Assembly: GCA_020026215.1 (NCBI GenBank)
Contig: JAHHQT010000002.1
Coordinates: 1-63,885 of the forward strand
Length of the DNA: 63,885 bases
DNA from: Muribaculaceae bacterium
GTDB taxonomy: Bacteria > Bacteroidota > Bacteroidia > Bacteroidales > Muribaculaceae
Reading direction: 5' to 3'
Position numbers and translations under genes: made by a program
Notes under the pieces: model-generated
Databases searched by the model: none
What the model was told of the DNA's origin: nothing
The model's input: the letters and a program-made list of their open reading frames with translations, nothing else
In this document: positions 8,493 to 16,662 of the stretch, piece by piece
Layout of the letters: the number at the start of each line of letters is the position of its first letter
Numbering within the stretch: position 1 is the stretch's first letter

Positions 8493-8533
8493 GAAAATAA
8501 AAAAGACAGCTCTACGAGAAGTGGAGCTGTCTT
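8493..8533 (-). terminator. terminator of the capsule-export lipoprotein gene
   Basis: AAGACAGCTCTAC pairs with GTGGAGCTGTCTT. On the minus strand the stem is followed by TTTTATTTTC, so it serves the gene ending at 8592. Confidence 0.8.
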
Positions 8534-8591
8534 GCTTTTAAAAAATGGTTTTATGTTTTTCTTATGTATAGAGTATTTCGTAAAGAATTTG

Positions 8592-9389
8592 CTAATTGTC
8601 AAGAATGTTGGCCACCAAGATACCTACAGAGGTCAGTAGGGACGCAATTGAAATCCAAAGGGTGACGGATTTCATACTGTTTTGGTTGATGGTGGATTGT
8701 CCGGCTTTTACCTTGTCAGGTTTGACATAGATAATGTCGTTTTGTTTTAGATAGTATGCAGGAGAGGAGAACAAGTCCTTTGAGCGCAAGTCAATCTTGA
8801 AGGATTGGCGTTTGTTGTTGTTCTCGCGGATGACATAGACTTCGTCACGCAAACCGTGAATTGTCAAGTCTCCTGCCATGGAAAGAGCTTCAAGCAAGTT
8901 GACTTTGTCGCCGTCAATGGAATAGCTTCCCGGGGATTTTACTTCGCCCAAGATAGACACTTTGAAGTTCATAAATTCAACGGTAACGATGAGGTCCTTG
9001 ATTAAATCCCTTTCTCGAATTTCTGTCTTGATGAGTTCTTGAAGTTGCCAACGGTTCAAACCTGCCACGTGTAATTTCCCTAAAATAGGAAAATCGATGT
9101 TTCCGTCAAGGTCAACGATATAGCCACCCAAGCGTTGTGCACCTGAAGACAATATAAGGTCAGTTCCTGCCTGTACGCTTGAAATCGGAAGGTTGAAAAG
9201 AGTCGCTAATTTTGGATCTTTGCTGGATACGATGATAGACATCATATCTTTGGGTTGAATGGTAATGCTTTGCTCTGGAAGGATTTTTTCCGGGGTATTT
9301 AATTCAGCATTTTGGAGATATACAATCTTATCTGTACTATTACATGATGTTAGTAATAGAATCAGGCAACTTATTAATAGAATTCTCAT
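8592..9389 (-). CDS. polysaccharide export outer-membrane lipoprotein (Wza/BexD type), copy 1
   Basis: A 265-residue lipoprotein. The ATG at 9389 begins the signal peptide MRILLISCLILLL with lipobox LTSC; the open frame runs on to 9416. The poly-export domain contains PEQSITIQPKDMMSIIVSSKDP, shared in pattern with other Wza proteins, then DLDGNIDFPILGKLHVAGL and SLBB-like segments (VSILGEVKSPGSYSIDGDK, DLTIHGLRDEVYVIRE). A hydrophobic C-terminal helix (SVTLWISIASLLTSVGILVA) may span the outer membrane as in Wza. It probably forms the export channel for a capsule or exopolysaccharide. No kinase gene adjoins it, unlike the close paralogue at 22114-22935, and it has its own promoter and terminator. 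Confidence 0.9.
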   Translation of the reverse strand: MRILLISCLILLLTSCNSTDKIVYLQNAELNTPEKILPEQSITIQPKDMMSIIVSSKDPKLATLFNLPISSVQAGTDLILSSGAQRLGGYIVDLDGNIDFPILGKLHVAGLNRWQLQELIKTEIRERDLIKDLIVTVEFMNFKVSILGEVKSPGSYSIDGDKVNLLEALSMAGDLTIHGLRDEVYVIRENNNKRQSFKIDLRSKDLFSSPAYYLKQNDIIYVKPDKVKAGQSTINQNSMKSVTLWISIASLLTSVGILVANILDN

Positions 9390-9436
9390 TTTTCTTGTGC
9401 AATTAATCGTCCTCACAAAAAAGAGGATTTATATTG

Positions 9437-9444
9437 CAAAGATA
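9437..9444 (-). promoter_or_regulatory. -7 promoter element of export lipoprotein copy 1
   Basis: The minus strand reads TATCTTTG, a perfect TAnnTTTG. The predicted start near 9430 gives a leader of about 40 nt before the ATG at 9389. No clear -33 element was seen. Confidence 0.5.
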
Positions 9445-9474
9445 ATATAATATTTTATAAGTTTGATTTTTATG

Positions 9475-10215
9475 TTAAAAATCGTAGCCAATTGATATAG
9501 TATATCCTCTTGAATGCATATCCCATTCCTTATAGGATGAAATATCCTTCAATCCGAGCATATAGTAGAAATTGAGGACATAGTGGTTCATTATTCTGAA
9601 ACCAGTACCGCATTTGATACCCCAGTCAAATTTTTTATGCTGCCATTTGTTGTCTCCGTAATAGTCGTGGCTCTCGTGGAGATTGACGTAGGTGTTAGGA
9701 CCTGTTACATCGGAAGATACTTGTGTGGCAATGGTCTCCATTTCGTAGTCGCCACCGATACCCCAGTTGAAGTAAGGACCGAAGTCAATGTTCCATTCAA
9801 TAGCTTTTGACACTTGGAAACGCATGGATGCCAAGATGGGGAAGGAGAAGGTGTAGTTTCGGGTATGTCCCAATTTATTAATCAAAGATTGATTGGTTGC
9901 ATCATGCAGAATGGCTGTATAGTCATAACTTCTGTTTTCAAAGAAAAATCCGGGTTGGATGGTCAGATAGTTGCGTACATTCAAGTTGACAACGCCTCCT
10001 ACGGCAAATCCAGTTCCCCAGTCATTGCCTGTGTGTTTGCTGTAGCCTTTCAAGTCTGTCTTCATGTTGGAAGAGGTGATGCCAAAGCGCAAACCGCAGG
10101 TGATGCCTTGTCTCGGAGTGCCTTTATCAATGAAATTTTGAGCTTTAGTTGTAGATGGAAATGCGATGAACGCCATTATGGCAATAATAGTGATTGTGTA
10201 GATTTTTTTCTTCAT
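9475..10215 (-). CDS. outer-membrane beta-barrel protein (PorT-like fold)
   Basis: A 246-residue protein with signal peptide MKKKIYTITIIAIMAFIAF, cleaved near TKAQ, and a body of alternating aromatic beta-strands ending GYTISIGYDF with a C-terminal Phe, the outer-membrane insertion signal. Strand-like segments GITCGLRFGITSS, YLTIQPGFFFENRSYDY, FPILASMRFQV and WGIKCGTGFRIMNHYVLNFYYMLGLKDIS fit the small OMP/PorT-like barrel group. Role unknown. It lies upstream of the capsule-export lipoprotein on the same strand, but that gene has its own promoter in the 85-bp gap. Confidence 0.8.
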   Translation of the reverse strand: MKKKIYTITIIAIMAFIAFPSTTKAQNFIDKGTPRQGITCGLRFGITSSNMKTDLKGYSKHTGNDWGTGFAVGGVVNLNVRNYLTIQPGFFFENRSYDYTAILHDATNQSLINKLGHTRNYTFSFPILASMRFQVSKAIEWNIDFGPYFNWGIGGDYEMETIATQVSSDVTGPNTYVNLHESHDYYGDNKWQHKKFDWGIKCGTGFRIMNHYVLNFYYMLGLKDISSYKEWDMHSRGYTISIGYDF

Positions 10216-10338
10216 AAAATTGTCTGTTTTGGGATGTAAAGTTATTTATTTTCTCTTTATAAAAAAATAGGATTTTCTCGTTCTATACTTTTTGCCGAAT
10301 TAATTCGTAAAATTGACAATTTATTATTCAAAATTGCG

Positions 10339-10346
10339 TATTTTTG
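10339..10346 (+). promoter_or_regulatory. -7 promoter element of tsaE
   Basis: TATTTTTG (TAnnTTTG). A TTG lies at 10313-10315, with a rather long 23-bp spacer. A transcript start near 10353 would exclude the in-frame ATG at 10349 and favours 10373. Confidence 0.45.
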
Positions 10347-10372
10347 CGATGAATAAAAAGAGAATGCGACTT

Positions 10373-10804
10373 ATGAAAACCCTAAAAATAAATTCATTGG
10401 ACTCAATTCACGAGGTGGCTCGTGAGTTTATAGCAGAAATGGGTGACTACACTGTTTTTGCTTTTTACGGAGAAATGGGTGCAGGTAAAACAACTTTCAT
10501 CAATGCGCTTTGCGAAGAACTTGGTGTTGAGGATATTACTAACTCACCTTCTTTTTCTATCATTAATGAATACCGTTCAGATTCAACCGCTGAATTGATT
10601 TACCACTTTGACTGCTATAGATTGGAAAATGTGGAAGAAGCCTATGATATAGGGGCTGAAGACTATTTCGATTCAGGTGCTGTTTGTTTGATTGAATGGC
10701 CGGAAAGAGTGGAGGAACTACTTCCGCTTGACACCGTTAAAGTGGAATTGAAAGAAGAAGAGGACGGTACAAGAACCATGACTCTTACTTTCCCTGAAAA
10801 TTAA
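10373..10804 (+). CDS. tsaE: tRNA threonylcarbamoyladenosine biosynthesis ATPase TsaE
   Basis: TsaE is the P-loop ATPase that works with TsaB and TsaD to make t6A at position 37 of ANN-decoding tRNAs. The Walker A motif GEMGAGKTT is at residues 33-41, and the family motifs TNSPSFSIINEY and HFDCYRLE follow. Starting at ATG 10373 gives 143 residues, the usual length; upstream in-frame ATGs at 10349 and 10364 would add a non-conserved extension lying in the promoter. The stop overlaps that of the convergent gene by 4 bp. Confidence 0.94.
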   Translation: MKTLKINSLDSIHEVAREFIAEMGDYTVFAFYGEMGAGKTTFINALCEELGVEDITNSPSFSIINEYRSDSTAELIYHFDCYRLENVEEAYDIGAEDYFDSGAVCLIEWPERVEELLPLDTVKVELKEEEDGTRTMTLTFPEN

Positions 10805-11256
10805 TTTTTTGCTGCATTGTCAAGTCGTGCACGTTCTTCCTGCACGATAAGCAATAATTCATCTTTTACTATAGCCGGTAGGGTAATCCCTCTTAATTGC
10901 AAAGAGCGTGCCCAACCGGCTATATCTTCAGGTAGCAACGTGAAAAGCACGTCTCTGAATTCTTCGATTTGTTCGTCGGTATAGCTGTCGGCATCAAAGC
11001 CTGCATATTGGTCGAGGTCTTCGTCATCGTAATATTCTATCTTGGAAGAAACTCCGCTTAACAACGAATCTTTCTCGCAGATGATGTGCATACCGCAACA
11101 CCCTTCTTCGGGTTCACCATTATTTTCAATAGGTGTCGTTTTGATAATCTTGCCTTCATTTTTCTTGGCTTCTTTTTTTTCTCCGATTTTGTGGAAAATA
11201 TAAAGCACAAGTCCTGTCGCAACAGTGATGGCTAATATGATTAATGCTCCTTTCAT
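10801..11256 (-). CDS. conserved membrane-anchored protein of unknown function with CCGMH motif
   Basis: A 151-residue protein: N-terminal transmembrane helix (residues 3-21, ALIILAITVATGLVLYIF), a Lys/Glu-rich stretch, then GCCGMHIICEKDSL (about 53-66), an acidic segment (EYYDDEDLDQYAGFDADSY) and a predicted helical C-terminus. The Cys-Cys-His-Cys cluster could bind a metal; this is inference from residue type. I recognise the type as a conserved Bacteroidales protein without known function. Its ATG overlaps the aroA stop by 4 bp (ATGA), so it is translationally coupled to aroA. Confidence 0.75.
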   Translation of the reverse strand: MKGALIILAITVATGLVLYIFHKIGEKKEAKKNEGKIIKTTPIENNGEPEEGCCGMHIICEKDSLLSGVSSKIEYYDDEDLDQYAGFDADSYTDEQIEEFRDVLFTLLPEDIAGWARSLQLRGITLPAIVKDELLLIVQEERARLDNAAKN

Positions 11257-12485
11257 TTTGTCTCATTTAATTTAAATCCGATAGCGGAAATGTGTTTCCA
11301 GTAATCGGGATAGGATTTTTTGACTACTTCAATATCCTTGATTGTCAAGTTTGGAAATAGAATAGACACAGGGGCAAGGGACATGGCCATACGGTGGTCG
11401 TCGTAGGTGTTGATTTCAATGGCCTTGTCTGCCTGGATGCGTTTGCCGTTCCATTGCATAGAGTCGTTGTCTCCTTCGATGGCAAAGCCTAATTTGTGTA
11501 ATTCTGTTTTTAATGCCTCAATGCGGTCTGTTTCCTTGATTTTCAGTGTGGACAATCCTTTTATATTGAATGGGATTCCTAGCAGACACGAGGTAGCTAC
11601 AATGGTCTGAGTCAAATCGGGTTGTTTGGATAGATTAAACGCTATTCTTTCTGCTTTTGAACTTGGATTGGAATGAAGGATAACTCCATCCTCTGTGAAT
11701 TCTGAGATAACACCAAAACTCTCAAAATATTTAGCCACAGCATTGTCTCCCTGCAAACTGTTGCGATGAAGACCAAGTAATTTAATGTTGCAATCGGGGA
11801 GCAGAGCTTTTATTTCATACCAGTAGCTTGCTGCTGACCAGTCGCTTTCTACGATGCAGTCAGTCTTTTTGTAACAGCCTTTGCGGATAGAAATGAGTTG
11901 GTTCGTAAAGTCAATCGTTGCACCAAATGAGCGCATCAATGAAGCGGTCATTTCGATATAGGGACGTGATACCAATTCGCCTGTCAGCTCAATGTTCATG
12001 TCGTTTCCCATGACAGGGGCAATCATCATCAATGCCGAAATGTATTGAGAACTGATGTTGGCAGGAATCTGCAATTTTACAGGGGGATTCAACGTCTTTC
12101 CTTTGATGTGCAACGGAGGAAAGCCTTCTTCGCCTTCATAGTAGATCTCTGCTCCGCATTGGCGCAAGGCATTGACCAAAACACCGATAGGACGGTGGCG
12201 CATACGTTCAGAACCGTCTATGATAATATCTTTTCCCAACTGGCACGCATAGTAGGCGGTCAGAAAGCGCATAGCTGTTCCCGCAGCACCGATGTCAATG
12301 TGTTGACCCTTGTTCCCAAGGGCATTAAGCATGGCGTTGGTATCGTTGCAGTCTGCAATATTGCTTAATTGGCCTGCATTGCCCGACAAGGCATTTAGAA
12401 TGAGCATCCTGTTGCTCAAACTCTTGGATGCAGGGAGCGCAACCGAAATGGCGTATGGTTGGGTGAATGTGATATTGTAATTCAT
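11253..12485 (-). CDS. aroA: 3-phosphoshikimate 1-carboxyvinyltransferase (EPSP synthase)
   Basis: Joins shikimate-3-phosphate and phosphoenolpyruvate in the sixth step of chorismate synthesis, in the cytoplasm. Family motifs are in order: LPASKSLSNRMLILNALSG, GAAGTAMRFLTAY, DGSERMRHRPIGVLVNAL, SSQYISALMM, SDWSAASYW, KIKETDRIEAL and YDDHRMAMS. The SASKS-type motif has Ala where many have Gly (PASKS versus PGSKS). The start at 12485 (MNYNITFTQPYAIS) is preferred over the frame's start at 12527, giving 410 residues. It follows the M15 peptidase gene by 60 bp on the same strand. Confidence 0.95.
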   Translation of the reverse strand: MNYNITFTQPYAISVALPASKSLSNRMLILNALSGNAGQLSNIADCNDTNAMLNALGNKGQHIDIGAAGTAMRFLTAYYACQLGKDIIIDGSERMRHRPIGVLVNALRQCGAEIYYEGEEGFPPLHIKGKTLNPPVKLQIPANISSQYISALMMIAPVMGNDMNIELTGELVSRPYIEMTASLMRSFGATIDFTNQLISIRKGCYKKTDCIVESDWSAASYWYEIKALLPDCNIKLLGLHRNSLQGDNAVAKYFESFGVISEFTEDGVILHSNPSSKAERIAFNLSKQPDLTQTIVATSCLLGIPFNIKGLSTLKIKETDRIEALKTELHKLGFAIEGDNDSMQWNGKRIQADKAIEINTYDDHRMAMSLAPVSILFPNLTIKDIEVVKKSYPDYWKHISAIGFKLNETK

Positions 12486-12545
12486 ACCGAACAAATTCTT
12501 TATGTAAAGATAATAAAAAAAACACAATTACTTGTGTTTCTTGGG

Positions 12546-12899
12546 TCAATATGCCACGTGAATCCATTTGCTGGATTGTTCCCAAATCAACTCTTTGTGA
12601 GGCAATGTTTTCAGTATATCGAATAGAATCTGGTTCTCACCGCATCGTGTATTGAGGTCGGCGGCGCGTCCTTGCAGATGATAGGAATGCTTTGCACCAC
12701 CCACGCGTTGGTTTAACTCAGGACAGCGATAGCCGCTATTGATATAAATAGGTTTGCCGTATCGTTCACGGGCAGGAGACAATACTTTTTCAATGAGTAT
12801 CTCGATGTTTTGGATGATTTTGGCAGAAGGGGTGTTGTTGATGTGAAATTGTGTTGCTGTCGCTGAATGGATAAATTCTTCAATTTTGAAATGCTTCAT
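12546..12899 (-). CDS. M15A-type peptidase, endolysin-like (Peptidase_M15_3)
   Basis: A compact 117-residue single-domain protein. Zinc-ligand motifs are SYHLQGRAADLN (His-x6-Asp) and WIHVAY (His), preceded by YINSGYRCPELNQRVGG. This is the M15A D-Ala-D-Ala carboxypeptidase or endopeptidase fold used by many phage endolysins. It has no signal peptide, so export would depend on the holin-like protein whose gene it overlaps by 4 bp upstream. The pair resembles a lysis cassette, but no other phage gene is present. Domain confidence is high; the biological role is inferred. Confidence 0.88.
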   Translation of the reverse strand: MKHFKIEEFIHSATATQFHINNTPSAKIIQNIEILIEKVLSPARERYGKPIYINSGYRCPELNQRVGGAKHSYHLQGRAADLNTRCGENQILFDILKTLPHKELIWEQSSKWIHVAY

Positions 12900-13363
12900 G
12901 GGTTGTGTTTTTTAAGGGTTTTGATAATGCTTTTCAGTTTCTCATTTTCATAGAGATTTTCAAGGATTTCGGTAATCTCCCGTAAGTTCTCCTTGTCTTT
13001 CTCATCACTCTTTTCGAAGATACTTTTTACTTCTATAATAGCCATGCCGATTGCGCCGAGGAGGGTGAATAGGGGGATAGTAGGCAGGTCGAAACCTTCT
13101 ACTTGTCGCATATAGAGAATTCCGACGATGGTCATGGCATCAACGACCGTGAGCACAATTAGCACGTTGTAATAGCGTGCGAGTTTATCTACAGTTCTGC
13201 GCAGGGCCTTACTCTTGGTTGCCTCACCGCGTTTTCTGGCTTTGCGTATGCCTGAAACCAAGTCGGCAAGTACGGAGAAAAGGACAGCAACATATTCAAT
13301 GGCAACAACGGTGATGATATATATCGCACGTGTTGTGATTTCATGGGAAATGAATTCTATCAT
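12896..13363 (-). CDS. phage holin family membrane protein
   Basis: A 155-residue protein with several hydrophobic helices (about 13-37, 65-83 and 95-112), separated by a basic loop with SGIRKARKRGEATKSKALRRT quoted only in part here (KARKRGEATKSKALRRT), and a charged, helical C-terminal tail. This matches the Bacteroidota holin family found next to small M15 peptidases or amidases. It could form membrane pores that release the peptidase encoded immediately downstream with a 4-bp overlap. A TATTTTTG element lies just upstream (minus strand 13385-13378). Confidence 0.82.
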   Translation of the reverse strand: MIEFISHEITTRAIYIITVVAIEYVAVLFSVLADLVSGIRKARKRGEATKSKALRRTVDKLARYYNVLIVLTVVDAMTIVGILYMRQVEGFDLPTIPLFTLLGAIGMAIIEVKSIFEKSDEKDKENLREITEILENLYENEKLKSIIKTLKKHNP

Positions 13364-13377
13364 AAATTTTTTTCTTG

Positions 13378-13385
13378 CAAAAATA
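13378..13385 (-). promoter_or_regulatory. -7 promoter element of the holin-peptidase-aroA run
   Basis: The minus strand reads TATTTTTG. The predicted start near 13371 leaves only about 8 nt before the holin ATG at 13363. No clear -33 element. Confidence 0.4.
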
Positions 13386-13422
13386 GAAGAGGCATTGCGG
13401 AGAGAGATGAAAAACGAGCAAT

Positions 13423-13455
13423 AAAAAAGGATGTATCAAATCAATGATACATCCT
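13423..13455 (-). terminator. terminator of the epimerase gene
   Basis: AGGATGTATCA-aatcaa-TGATACATCCT, followed on the minus strand by TTTTTTATT. It isolates the epimerase from the downstream holin operon. Confidence 0.88.
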
Positions 13456-13478
13456 CTATATGGTGAGATATATTGCTC

Positions 13479-14471
13479 TTATTCAGACTTGAAAGTAATG
13501 TCGTCCGTGCGTGGATGGACAAATTCAAATTCCAAGGTTCGAGCCAAGCCTTCCTGCAAAGTATAAGGCGGTTGGAATCCTGTCGCTTGCATTTTGGAAG
13601 CATCGAACTCAGTCGTTGCACAGAATTTCTTCACGCGAACTGAACTAATTGGCAATTTCCTGCGAGTAATCCATGTACAGGCATCGAAACAATAACCTCC
13701 GAACATTCCTAACCAATAAGGAAAGTGAACGGCAGGGATACGTTTTTTCAAAACCTTTTCAACGGTTTGCACTAATTGGTTCATGGTGAAATCGGGTTTG
13801 TCTACATAGTTGAAAATGGCATATCCGTTGGTGTAGTGCTCAATTACGAATTTCACGAAAGAAACTACATTGCCCACGTAGGCCATTGACTTTTTGTTAT
13901 TACCCTTGCCCACCATCAAGAAATGGCGTGTGGAGATTTGGTGAAGGAGATTATAGACATTTCCACGATTGCGTTCCCCGAAAATCACAGTAGGACGAAT
14001 CACATTGATGTTCCAGTCTTGGTGGTTGGTGAACCATTCCGCCAATGCCAATTCTGCCATCCACTTGGATTTACCGTAATGATTGAATGGAGTTTTCTCG
14101 TCCTCCTCGTTTGGATTATGCTTGTTAATGCCATAAACCGAAACCGACGAGAAATAGACCAAACGCTTGATGCCGTTTTTGTTCATGGCCTTTAGTGTGT
14201 TTTTCAGCCCGGTAACGTTGGTGTCGTAGTATAGTGATATTGGGGTTATATTATCCTTATGCTGTGCTGCAAGGAGCACTACTAAATCAGTACCTTTTAG
14301 TTGCTTTTTCAACAATTTCTGGTCTCGTACATCTCCAATTTCAGTGATGTCGTTAAAGAAAAGGCTGGTTTTTAGATCTATATTTTGCAGTTCATATATT
14401 TTTTCATCCTTTAGTAGATTAATCAATCGAGTTCCGATAAATCCACTTCCTCCAATTATAGTTATTTTCAT
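13479..14471 (-). CDS. NAD-dependent epimerase/dehydratase (extended SDR)
   Basis: A 330-residue extended short-chain dehydrogenase. The Rossmann motif GGSGFIGTRL is at residues 8-17, an Asp that would select NAD(H) follows at the end of beta-2 (NIDLKTS), and the catalytic Ser/Tyr/Lys set is in YFSSVSVYG and HYGKSKW (YxxxK). It probably modifies a nucleotide sugar for surface polysaccharide, matching the ugd and export genes on the other side of the IS66 element. The exact reaction cannot be read. Before the IS inserted, the gene probably lay downstream of ugd in the same direction. Confidence 0.87.
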   Translation of the reverse strand: MKITIIGGSGFIGTRLINLLKDEKIYELQNIDLKTSLFFNDITEIGDVRDQKLLKKQLKGTDLVVLLAAQHKDNITPISLYYDTNVTGLKNTLKAMNKNGIKRLVYFSSVSVYGINKHNPNEEDEKTPFNHYGKSKWMAELALAEWFTNHQDWNINVIRPTVIFGERNRGNVYNLLHQISTRHFLMVGKGNNKKSMAYVGNVVSFVKFVIEHYTNGYAIFNYVDKPDFTMNQLVQTVEKVLKKRIPAVHFPYWLGMFGGYCFDACTWITRRKLPISSVRVKKFCATTEFDASKMQATGFQPPYTLQEGLARTLEFEFVHPRTDDITFKSE

Positions 14472-14531
14472 GCTTAAAATACTTCTTTTAAATGTATTCC
14501 TTTTAAGGTATTATACACTTTATTGATCGGT

Positions 14532-14708
14532 TTAGTGAAATTGAAATTTTTTCACAATATGTGTATTCATTCTCTCCAAGTTCTTTTGGTTCTTCTTTGC
14601 TGAGAGAGCTAACTTCTGTAGTAATTTAATTTTGTTGCCATCACCGTTCATCATTGTAATGATTGGTTCCTTGATGCGCTTATAGGCGTGAATCTTGGTT
14701 AGAATAGT
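14532..14708 (-). pseudogene. gene remnant interrupted by IS66
   Basis: An open frame runs into the IS66 end and stops at 14532; it encodes about 58 residues (TILTKIHAYKRIKEP ... THIVKKFQFH), basic and predicted helical. Removing the element and one target copy keeps the frame open for a further 17 codons upstream (17521-17471), reading ASRAILVTLKDNKVFSL, until a TAA at 17524-17522. No ATG is present in that extension, only ATA and TTG. I do not recognise the protein. As it stands, the only ATG (14720-14718) lies inside the IS terminal repeat. Confidence 0.5.
14700..14708. repeat. IS66 target-site duplication, left copy
   Basis: TAGAATAGT immediately outside the left terminal repeat, identical to 17462-17470. 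IS66 elements normally duplicate 8 bp, so the leading T may be chance identity. Confidence 0.85.
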
Positions 14709-14735
14709 GTAAACGTCCATTTATCTGCACTACTA

Positions 14736-14764
14736 TTTTATCGACTGATTTTCAGCCGATAAAA
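14736..14764. repeat. subterminal hairpin of IS66
   Basis: TTTTATCG and CGATAAAA flank an inner CTGA-ttt-TCAG, forming a nested 29-nt hairpin between the tnpC stop and the left end. It could terminate transposase transcripts or limit transcription across the end. Confidence 0.55.
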
Positions 14765-14793
14765 TTATTGCGCATAATTAATATATTTTGTTT

Positions 14794-16575
14794 TTAACAT
14801 TCTGACTTGTAAAAACAGGGTAAAAGTGAGGTCTTATCCTGTTTTGAGTTGTTGCAGATACAGTCCAGCAGATGCTTTATATAATCTACGGGGTTGACTC
14901 CATTCAGTGAACAGCTCTCTGTAATCGAGAACATGAAGGCTGCATTCTTTGCCGCTTCTTCACTGCCTATGTTCTGACAGTTCTTCAGATTCAGTTTGAC
15001 TGTCTTCATTCGCTGTTCGCAGAGATTGTTGGAGATTTCTGCATAGCCGCATTTCGTTATATTTTCTAATGACTTCCACTGATTCAGCATATAGTTGACA
15101 GCCTTTGCCATTAGAGGGTTTGCCATAAGCTGCGTATCTTTTTCGAACTTCCTTGCCAGAGTCTTTATCTTACCGAGGATAATGCCAAAATCATGCTTCC
15201 GCAGCTCTTCAAGTTGCTTAGGAGATAGTTCCAACAACCTATGAGTATCTGCCGTAGTAAACAATTCTGCAATCAGAAGTATCATGTCCATGGCCCTCCG
15301 ATCAGATTCTACTGCTTCCACAAAAAGACGCCTTGTGTGTGTCCAGCAGCCAACATGCATGATATCCGGATATCTTGCATCATCATCGAAGATCTGATAC
15401 CCCACATAACCATCTGTTGATATTGCCCCTTTAAATCCTTCCAGGACGTCTTTGACTATCTTACCGCCTCTGCTGCCCTTTTCGTAAACGTAGTATACCA
15501 TTTTCTTCAGTTTAGCAAAAAAGGCCCAGAGGTATTTCTTCTTATAAGCTTTTGATGCCGTATCTTCATCCTTTACTCCGACCAGTTCAGTGGTTTTGTC
15601 AATCATCAGATAGTTGGTATCCTGCACGGACTTCTTGAAGGGAGCCTCTATAAACAAACGGATCTGGGTCATTCCGTCCTGGATATATTTATTTATTGTG
15701 GACTTTCCTATGTGTATTCCCTGGTCTGCCAGTAGTTTCCTTATGCGGTTCAGCGGCAGATGATAGGCATACTTCCAGCCAATAATCTGAGCAAGCAGCG
15801 TCGGAGAAAAGATTCCTCCCAGCCTGCCTAGCGGATGTTTCATTGTATTAACAAACGATCCGTCTGCAAGCTGTACTCTTGCCACTTTATAGATATGCTC
15901 CACGTTATAGGCCTTGACGTGTTCGATAACCCTGTAACATGTAACATCCATCTTACCTTCACGATACATGAACCTTGCTCCTTCGGGGAGATTATAGTAG
16001 CTGTCCACTTCATGAACCACAGTCTTGTCAACCTTGGTTTTCTTCTTGGGTGAACGAGGTCTTTTCTCGGCACCCGTCTTTGTTTTAGGCTTCCCTAAGG
16101 AAGCCTTGGGCGAGCCGTCTTCGTCTTCCTTATCTTCTTTATCAGAAGAGCTCTCTATTTTAGAACCATCAAAGTCGGCCTTACCCTGAGCTATGGTATC
16201 AACCCCACGATTATTCAGCAGACGGGTCTGTTCCGATGAACGAGCAAAGCGATGTTTGCGTCCATTTCTGACCTGGTCTTCAAGTCCTTTATTCTCATCC
16301 AGAAGTTCCTTAATCCGAAGGTTTAAAGCCTCTATAGCAGTATCTTTTGTTTCAATCATTTTGGTTTGGATACCAATAGTAACATTCAAACCGTCTACTG
16401 ATTCCTTGAGTGCCGCTATGTTCTCTTTGAGCATATCCACCTCTTCCTCATGAGAAGAAGACATGTTTTTAAATTCCGCAGTCAACAGTTCAAGTTGTTT
16501 GCGGAGTGCTGCCTTTTCCTCATTGGCAATACCTAATTGTGAGGTAAGAAGTTCGTATGCTCTTTCATCTAACAT
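14794..16575 (-). CDS. tnpC: IS66 family transposase (TnpC)
   Basis: A 593-residue DDE transposase. The N-terminal 110 residues are a heptad-rich coiled coil (leucine-zipper-like), followed by a charged, Ser/Lys-rich linker, a zinc-finger-like region and the catalytic core. Candidate catalytic residues are Asp in NYLMIDKTTELVG, Asp in ISTDGYVGYQ and Glu in NNLCEQRMKTVK. The C-terminal IS66 tail includes NGVNPVDYIKHLL. It is somewhat longer than the commonest members (about 500-530) because of the N-terminal coil. No frameshift is visible. Confidence 0.95.
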   Translation of the reverse strand: MLDERAYELLTSQLGIANEEKAALRKQLELLTAEFKNMSSSHEEEVDMLKENIAALKESVDGLNVTIGIQTKMIETKDTAIEALNLRIKELLDENKGLEDQVRNGRKHRFARSSEQTRLLNNRGVDTIAQGKADFDGSKIESSSDKEDKEDEDGSPKASLGKPKTKTGAEKRPRSPKKKTKVDKTVVHEVDSYYNLPEGARFMYREGKMDVTCYRVIEHVKAYNVEHIYKVARVQLADGSFVNTMKHPLGRLGGIFSPTLLAQIIGWKYAYHLPLNRIRKLLADQGIHIGKSTINKYIQDGMTQIRLFIEAPFKKSVQDTNYLMIDKTTELVGVKDEDTASKAYKKKYLWAFFAKLKKMVYYVYEKGSRGGKIVKDVLEGFKGAISTDGYVGYQIFDDDARYPDIMHVGCWTHTRRLFVEAVESDRRAMDMILLIAELFTTADTHRLLELSPKQLEELRKHDFGIILGKIKTLARKFEKDTQLMANPLMAKAVNYMLNQWKSLENITKCGYAEISNNLCEQRMKTVKLNLKNCQNIGSEEAAKNAAFMFSITESCSLNGVNPVDYIKHLLDCICNNSKQDKTSLLPCFYKSEC

Positions 16576-16662
16576 GATATAAAGATACGAAAAATCTCAC
16601 AATTACGCAAGTCTTTTTACTATATAATACAACTTAAATAATTGATTATTAATATATTAATA

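Noticed and set aside
12546..13363. Prophage at the holin-peptidase pair
   Set aside because: No capsid, tail, portal, terminase, integrase or attachment repeats are present on either side.
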